A stretch of DNA of 64,000 bases, taken from the NCBI GenBank assembly GCA_963664605.1, contig OY761536.1:2914001-2978000 (forward strand). Direction: 5' to 3'. The notes under the pieces were generated by a model. It was not told the origin of the DNA and did not search any database. It saw nothing but the letters and a program-made list of their open reading frames with translations. The stretch comes from JAHOYW01 sp963664605. Lineage in GTDB: Bacteria; Verrucomicrobiota; Lentisphaeria; Victivallales; Victivallaceae. Every line of letters begins with the position of its first letter. Positions within the stretch are counted from its first letter, which is position 1. Made by a program: the position numbers and the translations under genes. This document shows positions 24,917 through 32,226 of this stretch, one piece after another.

Positions 24917-26440
24917 ATGCAAGATAAATTAAAAGCTGAACATTTAGCACTGGGCCAGGAAATCAACAAATTCCTGAATGGGGAAATATCCGCCGCAGAA
25001 TTAAAACATTCAACCGCTCCTTTCGGCATATATCAGCAGCGGGACGGGCTTTTTATGACCAGAATCCGGATTACCGGCGGACATATTACAAATTCTGAGA
25101 TGCGAATAATAGCAGAAACTATTGAGAAGAATAATATCGGCTATGCCCACCTGACCACCAGACAGGATATTCAACTGCATGGTGTTCCGGCTGAAAATAT
25201 CTACTCAACCGTCAGGAACTGCACCGAGAATGGTTTGTTGTTCAAGGGCGGCGGCGGAAATACTTTCAGGAACATAGCGGTATCGCCCGACAGCGGTATC
25301 GCGCCCGACAGTGTTTTCGATGTTATTCCACATGCCAAAAGCCTGGCGGATATTATCTTTAAATGGGATAAAGCTTTTGAACTCCCGCGAAAATTGAAAA
25401 TCGGTTTCGCATCTTCGCAAAAAGATGAATTTATGGCGGCAGTTCAGGATCTTGGCTTTGTTGCCAAAGTCAAAGACGGCGTACAGGGCTTTAAGGTCTA
25501 TGGCGGAGGAGGCATGGGAAAAGAAAGCGCATTGGGCATAAAACTTTTCGACTTCATCCCGTCTAAAGAGGTTCCGAAATGCACTTTGGCAATGACTGAG
25601 CTCTTTTACGATCACGGTAATCGCGAAAACCGCAACAAAGCCAGAATAAGGTTTATAGTCAAACGTCTGGGCAATGAAAAATTTGCTGAGTTGTTCAATG
25701 AATATTTCGAAAAAACAATCCTTGATGAAAAAGGTTTCCCTGAATGGGAGCTCAAACTCAAACCGGAAACCCAAAAAACTCAAGCGCAAGACATAAATCA
25801 AGACTGGCTGAAATACGCTGTATCTCCTACCCGCTTCGAAGATGATATCGTTTCAGTACGGATATTTGTTCCATACGGCAACTTAAATTCCGGACAGTTG
25901 AGAAAGCTGGCTGAAGCATCTGAATTATATGGCTGTCCATTCGTTCGTTTAACTCAAGGACAGGATATTATTCTGCCGCTGGTGCATAAATCGAATTTAC
26001 CGGAGCTTTATACCTTTTTAAGAACGGAATTAAGTGATATTGATTTGACTTTGGAATCATTCGACGGTCATATCACTTCCTGTGTAGGGGTGACTGTCTG
26101 TAAAATCGGCGTTCTTGATTCACCATCTTTAGGAAAAGCTATTGCGCTGAAACTTGACAAAGCGGGATTTACACCTGAAACCTATCCGGATATTCTGGAT
26201 ATGATAAAAATATCAGGCTGTCCGAATTCATGCGCCGGGCATCCGGCAGCCTCTATCGGAATGCAGGGGCAAAAGAAAAGAATCGACGATAAATTAGAAG
26301 ATGTCTACAAAATATTTACCAGAACCGGCAAGACTGCACTTGCGCTTGCGGAAACCGATGACTGCCCTATTAGACAAGACGATGTTCCTGATAAAATATT
26401 GGAGCTGTTAAAAGAAAAATTTAAGGATATTCCAGTTTAA
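24917..26440 (+). CDS. Nitrite/sulfite reductase family hemoprotein (assimilatory sulfite reductase)
   Basis: Siroheme and [4Fe-4S] enzyme of 507 residues that reduces sulfite to sulfide. Two pseudo-symmetric ferredoxin-like half-domains begin near residues 45 and 305 (the second includes FVPYGNLNSGQLRKLAEASE). The cluster and siroheme ligands are C389, C395, C435 and C439, in CVGVTVC and GCPNSC. TTRQDIQLHGV and LTQGQDI are the siroheme-anion contacts seen in the family. No flavoprotein subunit (CysJ) is present, so a ferredoxin probably supplies electrons. Nitrite reduction is possible in principle, but the position after cysHDN points to sulfite. Confidence 0.88.
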   Translation: MQDKLKAEHLALGQEINKFLNGEISAAELKHSTAPFGIYQQRDGLFMTRIRITGGHITNSEMRIIAETIEKNNIGYAHLTTRQDIQLHGVPAENIYSTVRNCTENGLLFKGGGGNTFRNIAVSPDSGIAPDSVFDVIPHAKSLADIIFKWDKAFELPRKLKIGFASSQKDEFMAAVQDLGFVAKVKDGVQGFKVYGGGGMGKESALGIKLFDFIPSKEVPKCTLAMTELFYDHGNRENRNKARIRFIVKRLGNEKFAELFNEYFEKTILDEKGFPEWELKLKPETQKTQAQDINQDWLKYAVSPTRFEDDIVSVRIFVPYGNLNSGQLRKLAEASELYGCPFVRLTQGQDIILPLVHKSNLPELYTFLRTELSDIDLTLESFDGHITSCVGVTVCKIGVLDSPSLGKAIALKLDKAGFTPETYPDILDMIKISGCPNSCAGHPAASIGMQGQKKRIDDKLEDVYKIFTRTGKTALALAETDDCPIRQDDVPDKILELLKEKFKDIPV

Positions 26441-26442
26441 CC

Positions 26443-26880
26443 ATGAAGATATCAACACGGACAAGATATGGGCTAAGGCTCCTCGTTTACCTGGCTGGGG
26501 AAAACCCGGATAAACTTTTACAGGTAAAAGAGATAGCTAAACATGAAAGCATCCCGGTCAAATACCTTGAACAAATTATCAGGCCTCTTAAAAAAGCTGG
26601 AATGCTGAAAGTTGTACGCGGAGCTAAAGGTGGATATTTCATAGGGCGCCGTCCCGAAAATATAAGCGTCAAAGAAGTGTTTGACGTCCTGGAGAATAAT
26701 AGCAGTCTACTTGATTGTCTGCAAAATAAAAATACCTGTGAACGCAAAAATATCTGTTCAACTTTTGATTTCTGGAATAATTTCAATAATGCCGTCAACG
26801 AATATCTTGAAAACGTCAGTATAGCCGACATTGTAAAGATGCAGCGGGAAAAGTGCCAGAAACTTATGTTTTATATTTAG
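26443..26880 (+). CDS. Rrf2-family transcriptional regulator with IscR-like cysteines
   Basis: Winged-helix regulator of 145 residues. The N-terminal DNA-binding domain is typical of Rrf2 (MKISTRTRYGLRLLVYLA, IPVKYLEQIIRPLKKAGML, RGAKGGYFIGR). Cysteines lie at 92, 99 and 105, almost the spacing used by E. coli IscR (92, 98, 104) to hold a [2Fe-2S] cluster, so this may sense iron-sulfur or sulfide status. CymR-type regulators of cysteine synthesis lack these ligands. It starts 2 bases after the sulfite reductase stop and ends the operon. It probably controls the operon through the paired elements near 21.1-21.3 kb; that link is inference. Confidence 0.85.
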   Translation: MKISTRTRYGLRLLVYLAGENPDKLLQVKEIAKHESIPVKYLEQIIRPLKKAGMLKVVRGAKGGYFIGRRPENISVKEVFDVLENNSSLLDCLQNKNTCERKNICSTFDFWNNFNNAVNEYLENVSIADIVKMQREKCQKLMFYI

Positions 26881-26983
26881 TACGTTTTTCTATTTTCTGC
26901 GTAATATCAGATTATTTACAAAAAATATCAATAAATACTTGATATCTCAACATAAATTAACTATAATTTAATTAGGAAGGTAT

Positions 26984-27045
26984 GAGCTTATGCTCCCGGG
27001 AGCCAATTTCTCCTCTTAATTACACTTCATACTAGATCCCGGGAG
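26984..27045. repeat. Intergenic palindromes with a CCCGGGAG core
   Basis: GCTCCCGGGAGC (26992-27003) is a perfect 12-bp palindrome and overlaps GAGC-TTAT-GCTC (26984-26995). TCCCGGGAG recurs at 27037-27045. They fill the gap between the convergent rrf2 and SGNH hydrolase genes. There is no U tract of note, so they may be terminator remnants or a repeat family. Confidence 0.4.
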
Positions 27046-27062
27046 TACTAATTCCCGTGAAA

Positions 27063-28079
27063 TTACAATTTTATTTTGTGTTTCTTGAAAACTTCGTTCA
27101 TGAAATTTTCCGCCATAAATTCCATTCCTTTGGCATCAGGATGCAGTTCATCAGGAAGATTATCTATCAATTCCGGTCCGAATATCTTCATGCCATCAAC
27201 ATAATAAATGTTTTTATCTCCGCGCTTCTGGAAGGATTCAACCGCTTTTTTCACCGCTTCACGCATATTTTTAAGGGTATTGCCAACTATATTTGGCTCA
27301 TCTTCCCGCGGCGGGCTGTATATCGGGGAACAAACAACTAACGGAATATCTTTATGTCTTTCCCTGATAATAGCAATTGTGCCAATTACCGCGGCAGGAA
27401 ATGTCCGAGACGACAAATCCCCGCCATGAACATTTATGCCGAGCTTTAAGGAGATAAAATCGGCATCCATATCGCGGATCATTCTAGCAATCATAGGATC
27501 CACTTTACATTGTCCGCCATATCCCAGGGAAGTCAGATTAAGATTCATGTCCCTGGCGACAATTGCAGGCCAAATCATAGCCGGGGAAGCTGCGCGGACA
27601 CTATGGGTTATCGAACTGCCATAAGTGATCCACTTCAAACGTTTATCTTCAATTTTTTCAAGGGAAGCATTATCATCAAGCTCAAGACTGTGGATAATCA
27701 TAGGATAACTGGGAGATAGCCAAAGCTCAACAATATTTGTTCCAGCAGGTAAGTCTTTAAAAAGTATTTCATTATTTTCATCAAATATTTTTGTCTCAAT
27801 AATTTTACCTTCTATACATAAATCAACCTGACATCCCGGAGGCGCGACATCATGCCCTTCGCCAATCGGATCGCCGCTGATTTTAAGACTGCTTGAATCA
27901 GTTTTTATCAGGAAACGGACACCGGAACATTTGGCTGCCTGGGCATGAAGGCCCTCATTCGGGAAAAGGTCCTTATCCTCATGCGGTATACGCCAAGGCA
28001 TAACTGAACCATCATTCTTCTTTTCAAGCGAAATAATACCTTCCCATAAAATCCGGGGGTCATCGGCCTTAATAAACAT
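27063..28079 (-). CDS. SGNH/GDSL-type hydrolase with N-terminal jelly-roll domain
   Basis: Protein of 338 residues, no signal peptide. Residues 1 to about 140 form a beta-rich accessory domain of the type found in CE2-like esterases. The hydrolase domain has the nucleophile in TYGSSITHS (Ser156), an oxyanion region KLGINVHGG, and DELHPDAKG near the C-terminus giving the DxxH pair. The GDS Asp is replaced by Ser, common in this subgroup. It probably removes acyl groups from a carbohydrate. AAGGTGA lies 7 bases before the ATG. Confidence 0.75.
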   Translation of the reverse strand: MFIKADDPRILWEGIISLEKKNDGSVMPWRIPHEDKDLFPNEGLHAQAAKCSGVRFLIKTDSSSLKISGDPIGEGHDVAPPGCQVDLCIEGKIIETKIFDENNEILFKDLPAGTNIVELWLSPSYPMIIHSLELDDNASLEKIEDKRLKWITYGSSITHSVRAASPAMIWPAIVARDMNLNLTSLGYGGQCKVDPMIARMIRDMDADFISLKLGINVHGGDLSSRTFPAAVIGTIAIIRERHKDIPLVVCSPIYSPPREDEPNIVGNTLKNMREAVKKAVESFQKRGDKNIYYVDGMKIFGPELIDNLPDELHPDAKGMEFMAENFMNEVFKKHKIKL

Positions 28080-28102
28080 AATTTTTTCACCTTATTTTTA
28101 TT

Positions 28103-29518
28103 TTATGCACAACAGATGTAATATCTGATTATTATATAAATTGAAGAAGCAAACAAACTTAAAAATGTTACCGGCAAACCGTAACGTAAAAACTCATTGA
28201 AAGTTATTTTATGTCCGCTTTTCTCAGCAATTCCCGCAGTTACAAGATTGGCAGCGGCACCCACTAAAGTACCGTTCCCGCCAAGACAAACAGCCAGAGC
28301 CAGCCCCCACCACATTAATTCCTTGGCGGCGGGAGCAGCAAATGCCGGATTAGTCGCCAGGAAAGCAGCTATAACCGAAACTATTGCCGCGGTATATGAC
28401 ACATTGTTCATTACCGCTGCGCATATTCCGCTGATCCACATTACAACCAGTACTGTGACCAGAATATTCCAATCCTGCGTAAAGGATAACAATGAACCGA
28501 ATTTCGCCATCAACCCGCCTTCCGCCGCACCACTGACCAATGCGAACAGGCCGAGGAAAAAGAATAAAGTGCTCCATTCAATTTTTTCCAGGCAATGGTC
28601 AACATCGACTTTACAGACCGCCAGGCAGAGAGCGGAACCGGCAATAGCTATAACACAAGGCTGAATCCCCATAGCTCCGTGCAGCAGAAAGCCGATGATA
28701 GTTATAATCATCACCAGCCCGCCGCGTTTCATATTCACCGGGTCAGTAATCGCCGCCTTTTCATTAAGTTCCATTATCCTGGCACGTTTTTCAACTGTTA
28801 CCTGCATGCGTTTTGAATAATATAACTTCAAGCATATACAATAGATAACCAGAATACCCAGGATAAACGGAGCCAGGTTAACCATAAACGCCGCAAAATT
28901 AAGACGGGCTACAGAACCAATAATCAAGTTCGGCGGATCACCGATCAAGGTAGCTGTCCCGCCGATATTCGAAGCCATCGTTTCCGCCATCAGGAACGGC
29001 ATTGCAGGAACTCCCAGTTCCGTTGCCACCAATAGAGTCACCGGAGCAATAAGCAGGACTGTGGTCACATTGTCAAGAAAAGCTGAAAGCACCGCCGTTG
29101 CGAAAACCAGCAGAATCATCGTTCGAACCGGGGAACCTTTGGCAATTTTAGCACTTTTGATTGCAATATACTGAAAAATACCAGTACCGCTTAAAACGTT
29201 AACCAGAAGCATCATACCCGCCAGAGTAAAAATCACATCAAAATTAACGTAACGCGCGAAAACATCAAGTTCTTCATATTTTTGCGCGCTTTCAAGCAGT
29301 TCATTATCAACACCGGGATGTGCAAGGCTTTGCTCGACAACATGACTGGGAGTTTCCCCGCTTTGTCCTTCCGGCCCGCTATGAGACGGTCCATGCAGGA
29401 CAACTAAAAACATTAAGGAAGCCCCTACCAGCGCGGCAGTTGTCTTATGTACTTTTTCAGAGGCGATTACTATGTATGTACCAACAAAAACTATGGTCGC
29501 GAACCAGAAAATAAACAT
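28103..29518 (-). CDS. ArsB/NhaD-type ion transporter
   Basis: Integral membrane protein of 471 residues with about eleven to twelve hydrophobic segments, belonging to the ion-transporter superfamily that includes NhaD, ArsB and SLC13. Helpful signatures are FLDNVTTVLLIAPVTLLVATEL, MAETMASNIGGTATLIGDPPN, and GNGTLVGAAANLV near the C-terminus, which fit NhaD-like Na+/H+ antiporters best. Residues about 40-80 form an unusual hydrophilic insertion (SGPEGQSGETPSHVVEQS). It starts 5 bases after the stop of an EIIA-CBS gene, suggesting that transport is regulated by that protein. The transported ion is not certain. Confidence 0.78.
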   Translation of the reverse strand: MFIFWFATIVFVGTYIVIASEKVHKTTAALVGASLMFLVVLHGPSHSGPEGQSGETPSHVVEQSLAHPGVDNELLESAQKYEELDVFARYVNFDVIFTLAGMMLLVNVLSGTGIFQYIAIKSAKIAKGSPVRTMILLVFATAVLSAFLDNVTTVLLIAPVTLLVATELGVPAMPFLMAETMASNIGGTATLIGDPPNLIIGSVARLNFAAFMVNLAPFILGILVIYCICLKLYYSKRMQVTVEKRARIMELNEKAAITDPVNMKRGGLVMIITIIGFLLHGAMGIQPCVIAIAGSALCLAVCKVDVDHCLEKIEWSTLFFFLGLFALVSGAAEGGLMAKFGSLLSFTQDWNILVTVLVVMWISGICAAVMNNVSYTAAIVSVIAAFLATNPAFAAPAAKELMWWGLALAVCLGGNGTLVGAAANLVTAGIAEKSGHKITFNEFLRYGLPVTFLSLFASSIYIIIRYYICCA

Positions 29519-29523
29519 TAAAA

Positions 29524-30426
29524 TCAGCCTCTCAAAATCTTATGGATAATATCGTCAATTGAAATCACACCGCAAAGTTTATTGTCTGAATCAACAACAA
29601 AAATTGTTTCGGCTTCCCGTTTTGCCAAAGTAACAGTGAACTGTATAAGCGGAGTTTCAGGCGGGATCATAGCTCCGGCGTCCAACATGAAATCCTTTAC
29701 GAAGCGGACTCCCTCCTCCTTAAAAAACTTATCGAACATCTCAAAAGATGAAACAAACTTCAAATTATCCATCATCAACAAATATTCAGGGACAAAACCC
29801 TTCAAAACCTCAGTAGCGTCAACTTTACCGACAAGTTTGTTATCGACATCAACCACCGGGAGAATGCTTTTTCCCGATTTTTCCATAATGTCTAAAGCTT
29901 TACTTAGGTAATCATCAACATTGACAGCCAGGAAATCCTTGTCCATTATATCTTCAGCCATAATATGCTCTTTGATTTTCACGCCTTCCAGCAGAGAGAA
30001 GAGGTCATCAGGAGACTTTACCGTATCACATTTCTTAAGATTCTCCGGTTTGGAGAAAAAACGCGCGAAAGCAGCAAGGGTCTTCAAATATATATCTGAA
30101 GTTTCATTAGAAATCAGGGACATCACTATCAGCTTTGTCGGAGCAAAATCATCCGGCTTAAGCTTTACAGGCTCATTTAAAATTCCCACAAGCACAAACA
30201 GGTCGTTAAGTTCAGGGTTTCTAAGGTGCGGCAGCGCTATACCTTCGTATGGAACCCCCATATTGTCCTCACGTTCAATAATCCCGGCAAGCAATTGTTC
30301 AGCAGTCAATGAACTGTCAATATGAACCAGTGCTTTTTTCAGGATTGAACCGTAAATTTCTTCACGTGTACTTCCCTGCACTTCACAAAAAATAAAATCT
30401 TCGTTGAGTATTGAGTTAAGTTTCAT
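29524..30426 (-). CDS. PTS EIIA-like domain fused to a CBS pair
   Basis: Cytosolic protein of 300 residues. Residues 1-150 are an EIIA domain of the fructose/nitrogen type with the phosphorylatable His67 in GIALPHLRNPEL. Two CBS motifs follow (about residues 155-212 and 242-300; PVVDVDNKLVGKVDATEVL and VVDSDNKLCGVISIDDII), which usually bind adenine nucleotides. No EIIB, EIIC or PTS kinase gene is near, so it is a regulator rather than a sugar carrier. It directly precedes and probably modulates the NhaD/ArsB-type transporter. GGAG lies 8 bases upstream of the ATG. Confidence 0.82.
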   Translation of the reverse strand: MKLNSILNEDFIFCEVQGSTREEIYGSILKKALVHIDSSLTAEQLLAGIIEREDNMGVPYEGIALPHLRNPELNDLFVLVGILNEPVKLKPDDFAPTKLIVMSLISNETSDIYLKTLAAFARFFSKPENLKKCDTVKSPDDLFSLLEGVKIKEHIMAEDIMDKDFLAVNVDDYLSKALDIMEKSGKSILPVVDVDNKLVGKVDATEVLKGFVPEYLLMMDNLKFVSSFEMFDKFFKEEGVRFVKDFMLDAGAMIPPETPLIQFTVTLAKREAETIFVVDSDNKLCGVISIDDIIHKILRG

Positions 30427-30458
30427 TGTCTGAACTCCATTTAATTATAAATTAAAGC

Positions 30459-30484
30459 TCTTGCGAAATACAAATTTCGCAAGA
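30459..30484. terminator. Perfect 11-bp hairpin between icd and the EIIA-CBS gene
   Basis: TCTTGCGAAAT (30459-30469), loop ACAA, ATTTCGCAAGA (30474-30484). It follows the icd stop (minus strand) by 20 bases. The downstream tract on that strand is only moderately T-rich, so it could end icd or serve as an operator for the next gene. A degenerate relative lies at about 43588-43615. Confidence 0.5.
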
Positions 30485-30504
30485 ATATATTATAAATTAT
30501 TTCC

Positions 30505-31761
30505 TCAGCCCATGTTCGCGACAACAATGTCGGCAAACCCTGAACACGAAACTTCTGTCGCGTTATCCATCAAACGGGCAAAATCGTAAGTAACAGTTTT
30601 ATCAGAAATAGCTTTTTCGATTGCTGAAATAATCATATCAGCAGCCTCAGTCCAACCAATATGACGCAAAAGCATTTCCCCTGACAGTGCCAATGAACTT
30701 GGATTGACCTTATCCATTCCGGCATACTTCGGAGCTGTTCCGTGAGTTGCTTCGAATAAAGCGTGTCCACTTTGGTAATTGATGTTAGCGCCGGGCGCAA
30801 TACCAATACCACCAACACAAGCGGCTAAAGCGTCTGAAACATAATCGCCATTCAGGTTCATAGTGGCGATAACGTCATATTCCGCCGGACGAGTCAATAT
30901 CTGCTGGAGGAAAGCATCGCAAATACAGTCCTTGACCAGAATCTTTCCTTCGGGAGCCTGCCAGTCGCAGTCAGGAGCGGCGACGGCAACATCCGAATAT
31001 TCATTCCTGATCACATCGTAACCCCAGTTTTTGAAGGCGCCCTCCGTAAATTTCATAATATTGCCTTTATGAACCAAAGTCAGGTTGCGGCGTTTATTGG
31101 CTATAGTAAAATCCATTGCGGCACGAACCAGACGTTCAGTTCCTTCCTTGGAAATAGGTTTCACGCCAATACTGGAGGATTCAGGGAAACGGATTTGCTC
31201 AACCCCCATTTCCTCACGGAAAAACTTAATAACTTTTTCAGCTTCGGGCGTTCCAGCCATCCATTCTATTCCGGCATAAATATCTTCGGCATTTTCACGA
31301 AAAATGACCATATCAGTTTTTTCCGGTGATTTAACCGGAGAAGGAACACCTTTGAAATATTTTACCGGACGCAGGCAAACATAAAGGTCAAGCAGTTGGC
31401 GTAAAGCCACGTTCAAAGAACGTATACCACCGCCAACGGGAGTGGTAAGAGGGCCTTTTATAGCGATATGGTATTCACGAATAGCATCAACCGTTTCTGC
31501 CGGGAGCCATTCATCTTTACCATAGACTTTAGTAGCTTTTTCGCCGGCAAAGATTTCCATCCATGAAATCTTGCGTTTCCCGCCGTAAGCTTTTTCGACA
31601 GCGCTGTTCCAGATATGCATACTGGCTTTGGTAATATCCTCACCAATGCCGTCACCTTCGATAAAAGCGACAATAGGATTATCCGGCACAGTTAATTTAC
31701 CATCTGCGGCCACTTGAATTTTTTCACCTGCGGGGACTTCGATATTCTTGTAACTTGACAT
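30505..31761 (-). CDS. icd: Isocitrate dehydrogenase (NADP+)
   Basis: TCA-cycle enzyme of 418 residues that converts isocitrate to 2-oxoglutarate. It matches the E. coli type closely: FIEGDGIGEDITKA at the start, GGGIRSLNVALRQLLDLY with the substrate-binding serine, VHKGNIMKFTEGAFKNWGY, and ATHGTAPKYAGMDKVNP with the Lys-Tyr pair that selects NADP. AAAAGGAAAA precedes the ATG. It is a single-gene unit. The downstream hairpin probably ends it. Confidence 0.95.
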   Translation of the reverse strand: MSSYKNIEVPAGEKIQVAADGKLTVPDNPIVAFIEGDGIGEDITKASMHIWNSAVEKAYGGKRKISWMEIFAGEKATKVYGKDEWLPAETVDAIREYHIAIKGPLTTPVGGGIRSLNVALRQLLDLYVCLRPVKYFKGVPSPVKSPEKTDMVIFRENAEDIYAGIEWMAGTPEAEKVIKFFREEMGVEQIRFPESSSIGVKPISKEGTERLVRAAMDFTIANKRRNLTLVHKGNIMKFTEGAFKNWGYDVIRNEYSDVAVAAPDCDWQAPEGKILVKDCICDAFLQQILTRPAEYDVIATMNLNGDYVSDALAACVGGIGIAPGANINYQSGHALFEATHGTAPKYAGMDKVNPSSLALSGEMLLRHIGWTEAADMIISAIEKAISDKTVTYDFARLMDNATEVSCSGFADIVVANMG

Positions 31762-31810
31762 TATTTTTCCTTTTCTGTTAATATTTTTATAATTGTTTAA
31801 ATTTTATTAA

Positions 31811-31843
31811 AGAATTCAGGATTCAGGATTCTGAATTCAGAAT
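31811..31843. repeat. Heptamer repeat, left flank of the four-helix-bundle gene
   Basis: Tandem ATTCAGG units followed by the perfect 16-bp palindrome ATTCTGAATTCAGAAT (31828-31843). The last codons of the four-helix-bundle gene lie inside it. The mirrored array stands at the other end of that gene. Confidence 0.75.
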
Positions 31844-32209
31844 ATTCTGAGAATAAGACTCTAAAAGCTTACTAACTTCCGTTAAAAGTTGATTTGCTTC
31901 AGACTCATCGCAATATCCAAGATCTTTGCTAAGTATCAAATAATATCGACATTCCTCCAAAGATCCACGGGAAATATTATAGAAACGAAGCTTATCCGCA
32001 TTTCCTTTTTTCCTAAATCCTTCCGCAATGTTTGCCGCAATAGAAACTGCTGCACGTCTGAATTGTGATGTCAAACCATAAATTTCAGAACTCGGAAAAA
32101 TTTGTGTCATGCGATAGACTAAAAGTACAAATTGATGTGCTTTTTGCCAAACAATTAAATCTTTAAACGTTCTTGCAGGCTCTTTTATTCTGAATCCTGA
32201 ATTCTGCAT
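31823..32209 (-). CDS. Four-helix bundle protein (23S rRNA intervening-sequence type)
   Basis: This 128-residue helical protein is of the S23/IVS family: FKDLIVWQKAHQFVLLVYRM, FPSSEIYGLTSQFRRAAVSI, AANIAEGFRK, FYNISRGSLEECRYYLIL. Members were first seen in 23S rRNA intervening sequences, and the retroelement accessory protein Avd shares the fold. Function unknown. Both ends of the coding region are formed by the flanking repeats: residues 2-8 (QNSGFRI) and the last residues come from heptamer sequence. No rRNA or reverse transcriptase is nearby. The arrangement suggests a small mobile cassette inserted between icd and lysS. Confidence 0.82.
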   Translation of the reverse strand: MQNSGFRIKEPARTFKDLIVWQKAHQFVLLVYRMTQIFPSSEIYGLTSQFRRAAVSIAANIAEGFRKKGNADKLRFYNISRGSLEECRYYLILSKDLGYCDESEANQLLTEVSKLLESYSQNILNSES

Positions 32210-32220
32210 TCTGAATCCTG
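32187..32220. repeat. Heptamer repeat, right flank of the four-helix-bundle gene
   Basis: Inverted counterpart of the left array: repeated TGAATCC/TGAATTC units. It contains the ATG of the four-helix-bundle gene and ends 7 bases from the lysS stop. Confidence 0.75.
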
Positions 32221-32226
32221 TTTTAT

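Noticed and set aside
31823..32209. Diversity-generating retroelement accessory gene (Avd)
   Set aside because: The protein belongs to the related four-helix-bundle family, but no reverse transcriptase, template repeat or variable repeat was found nearby.
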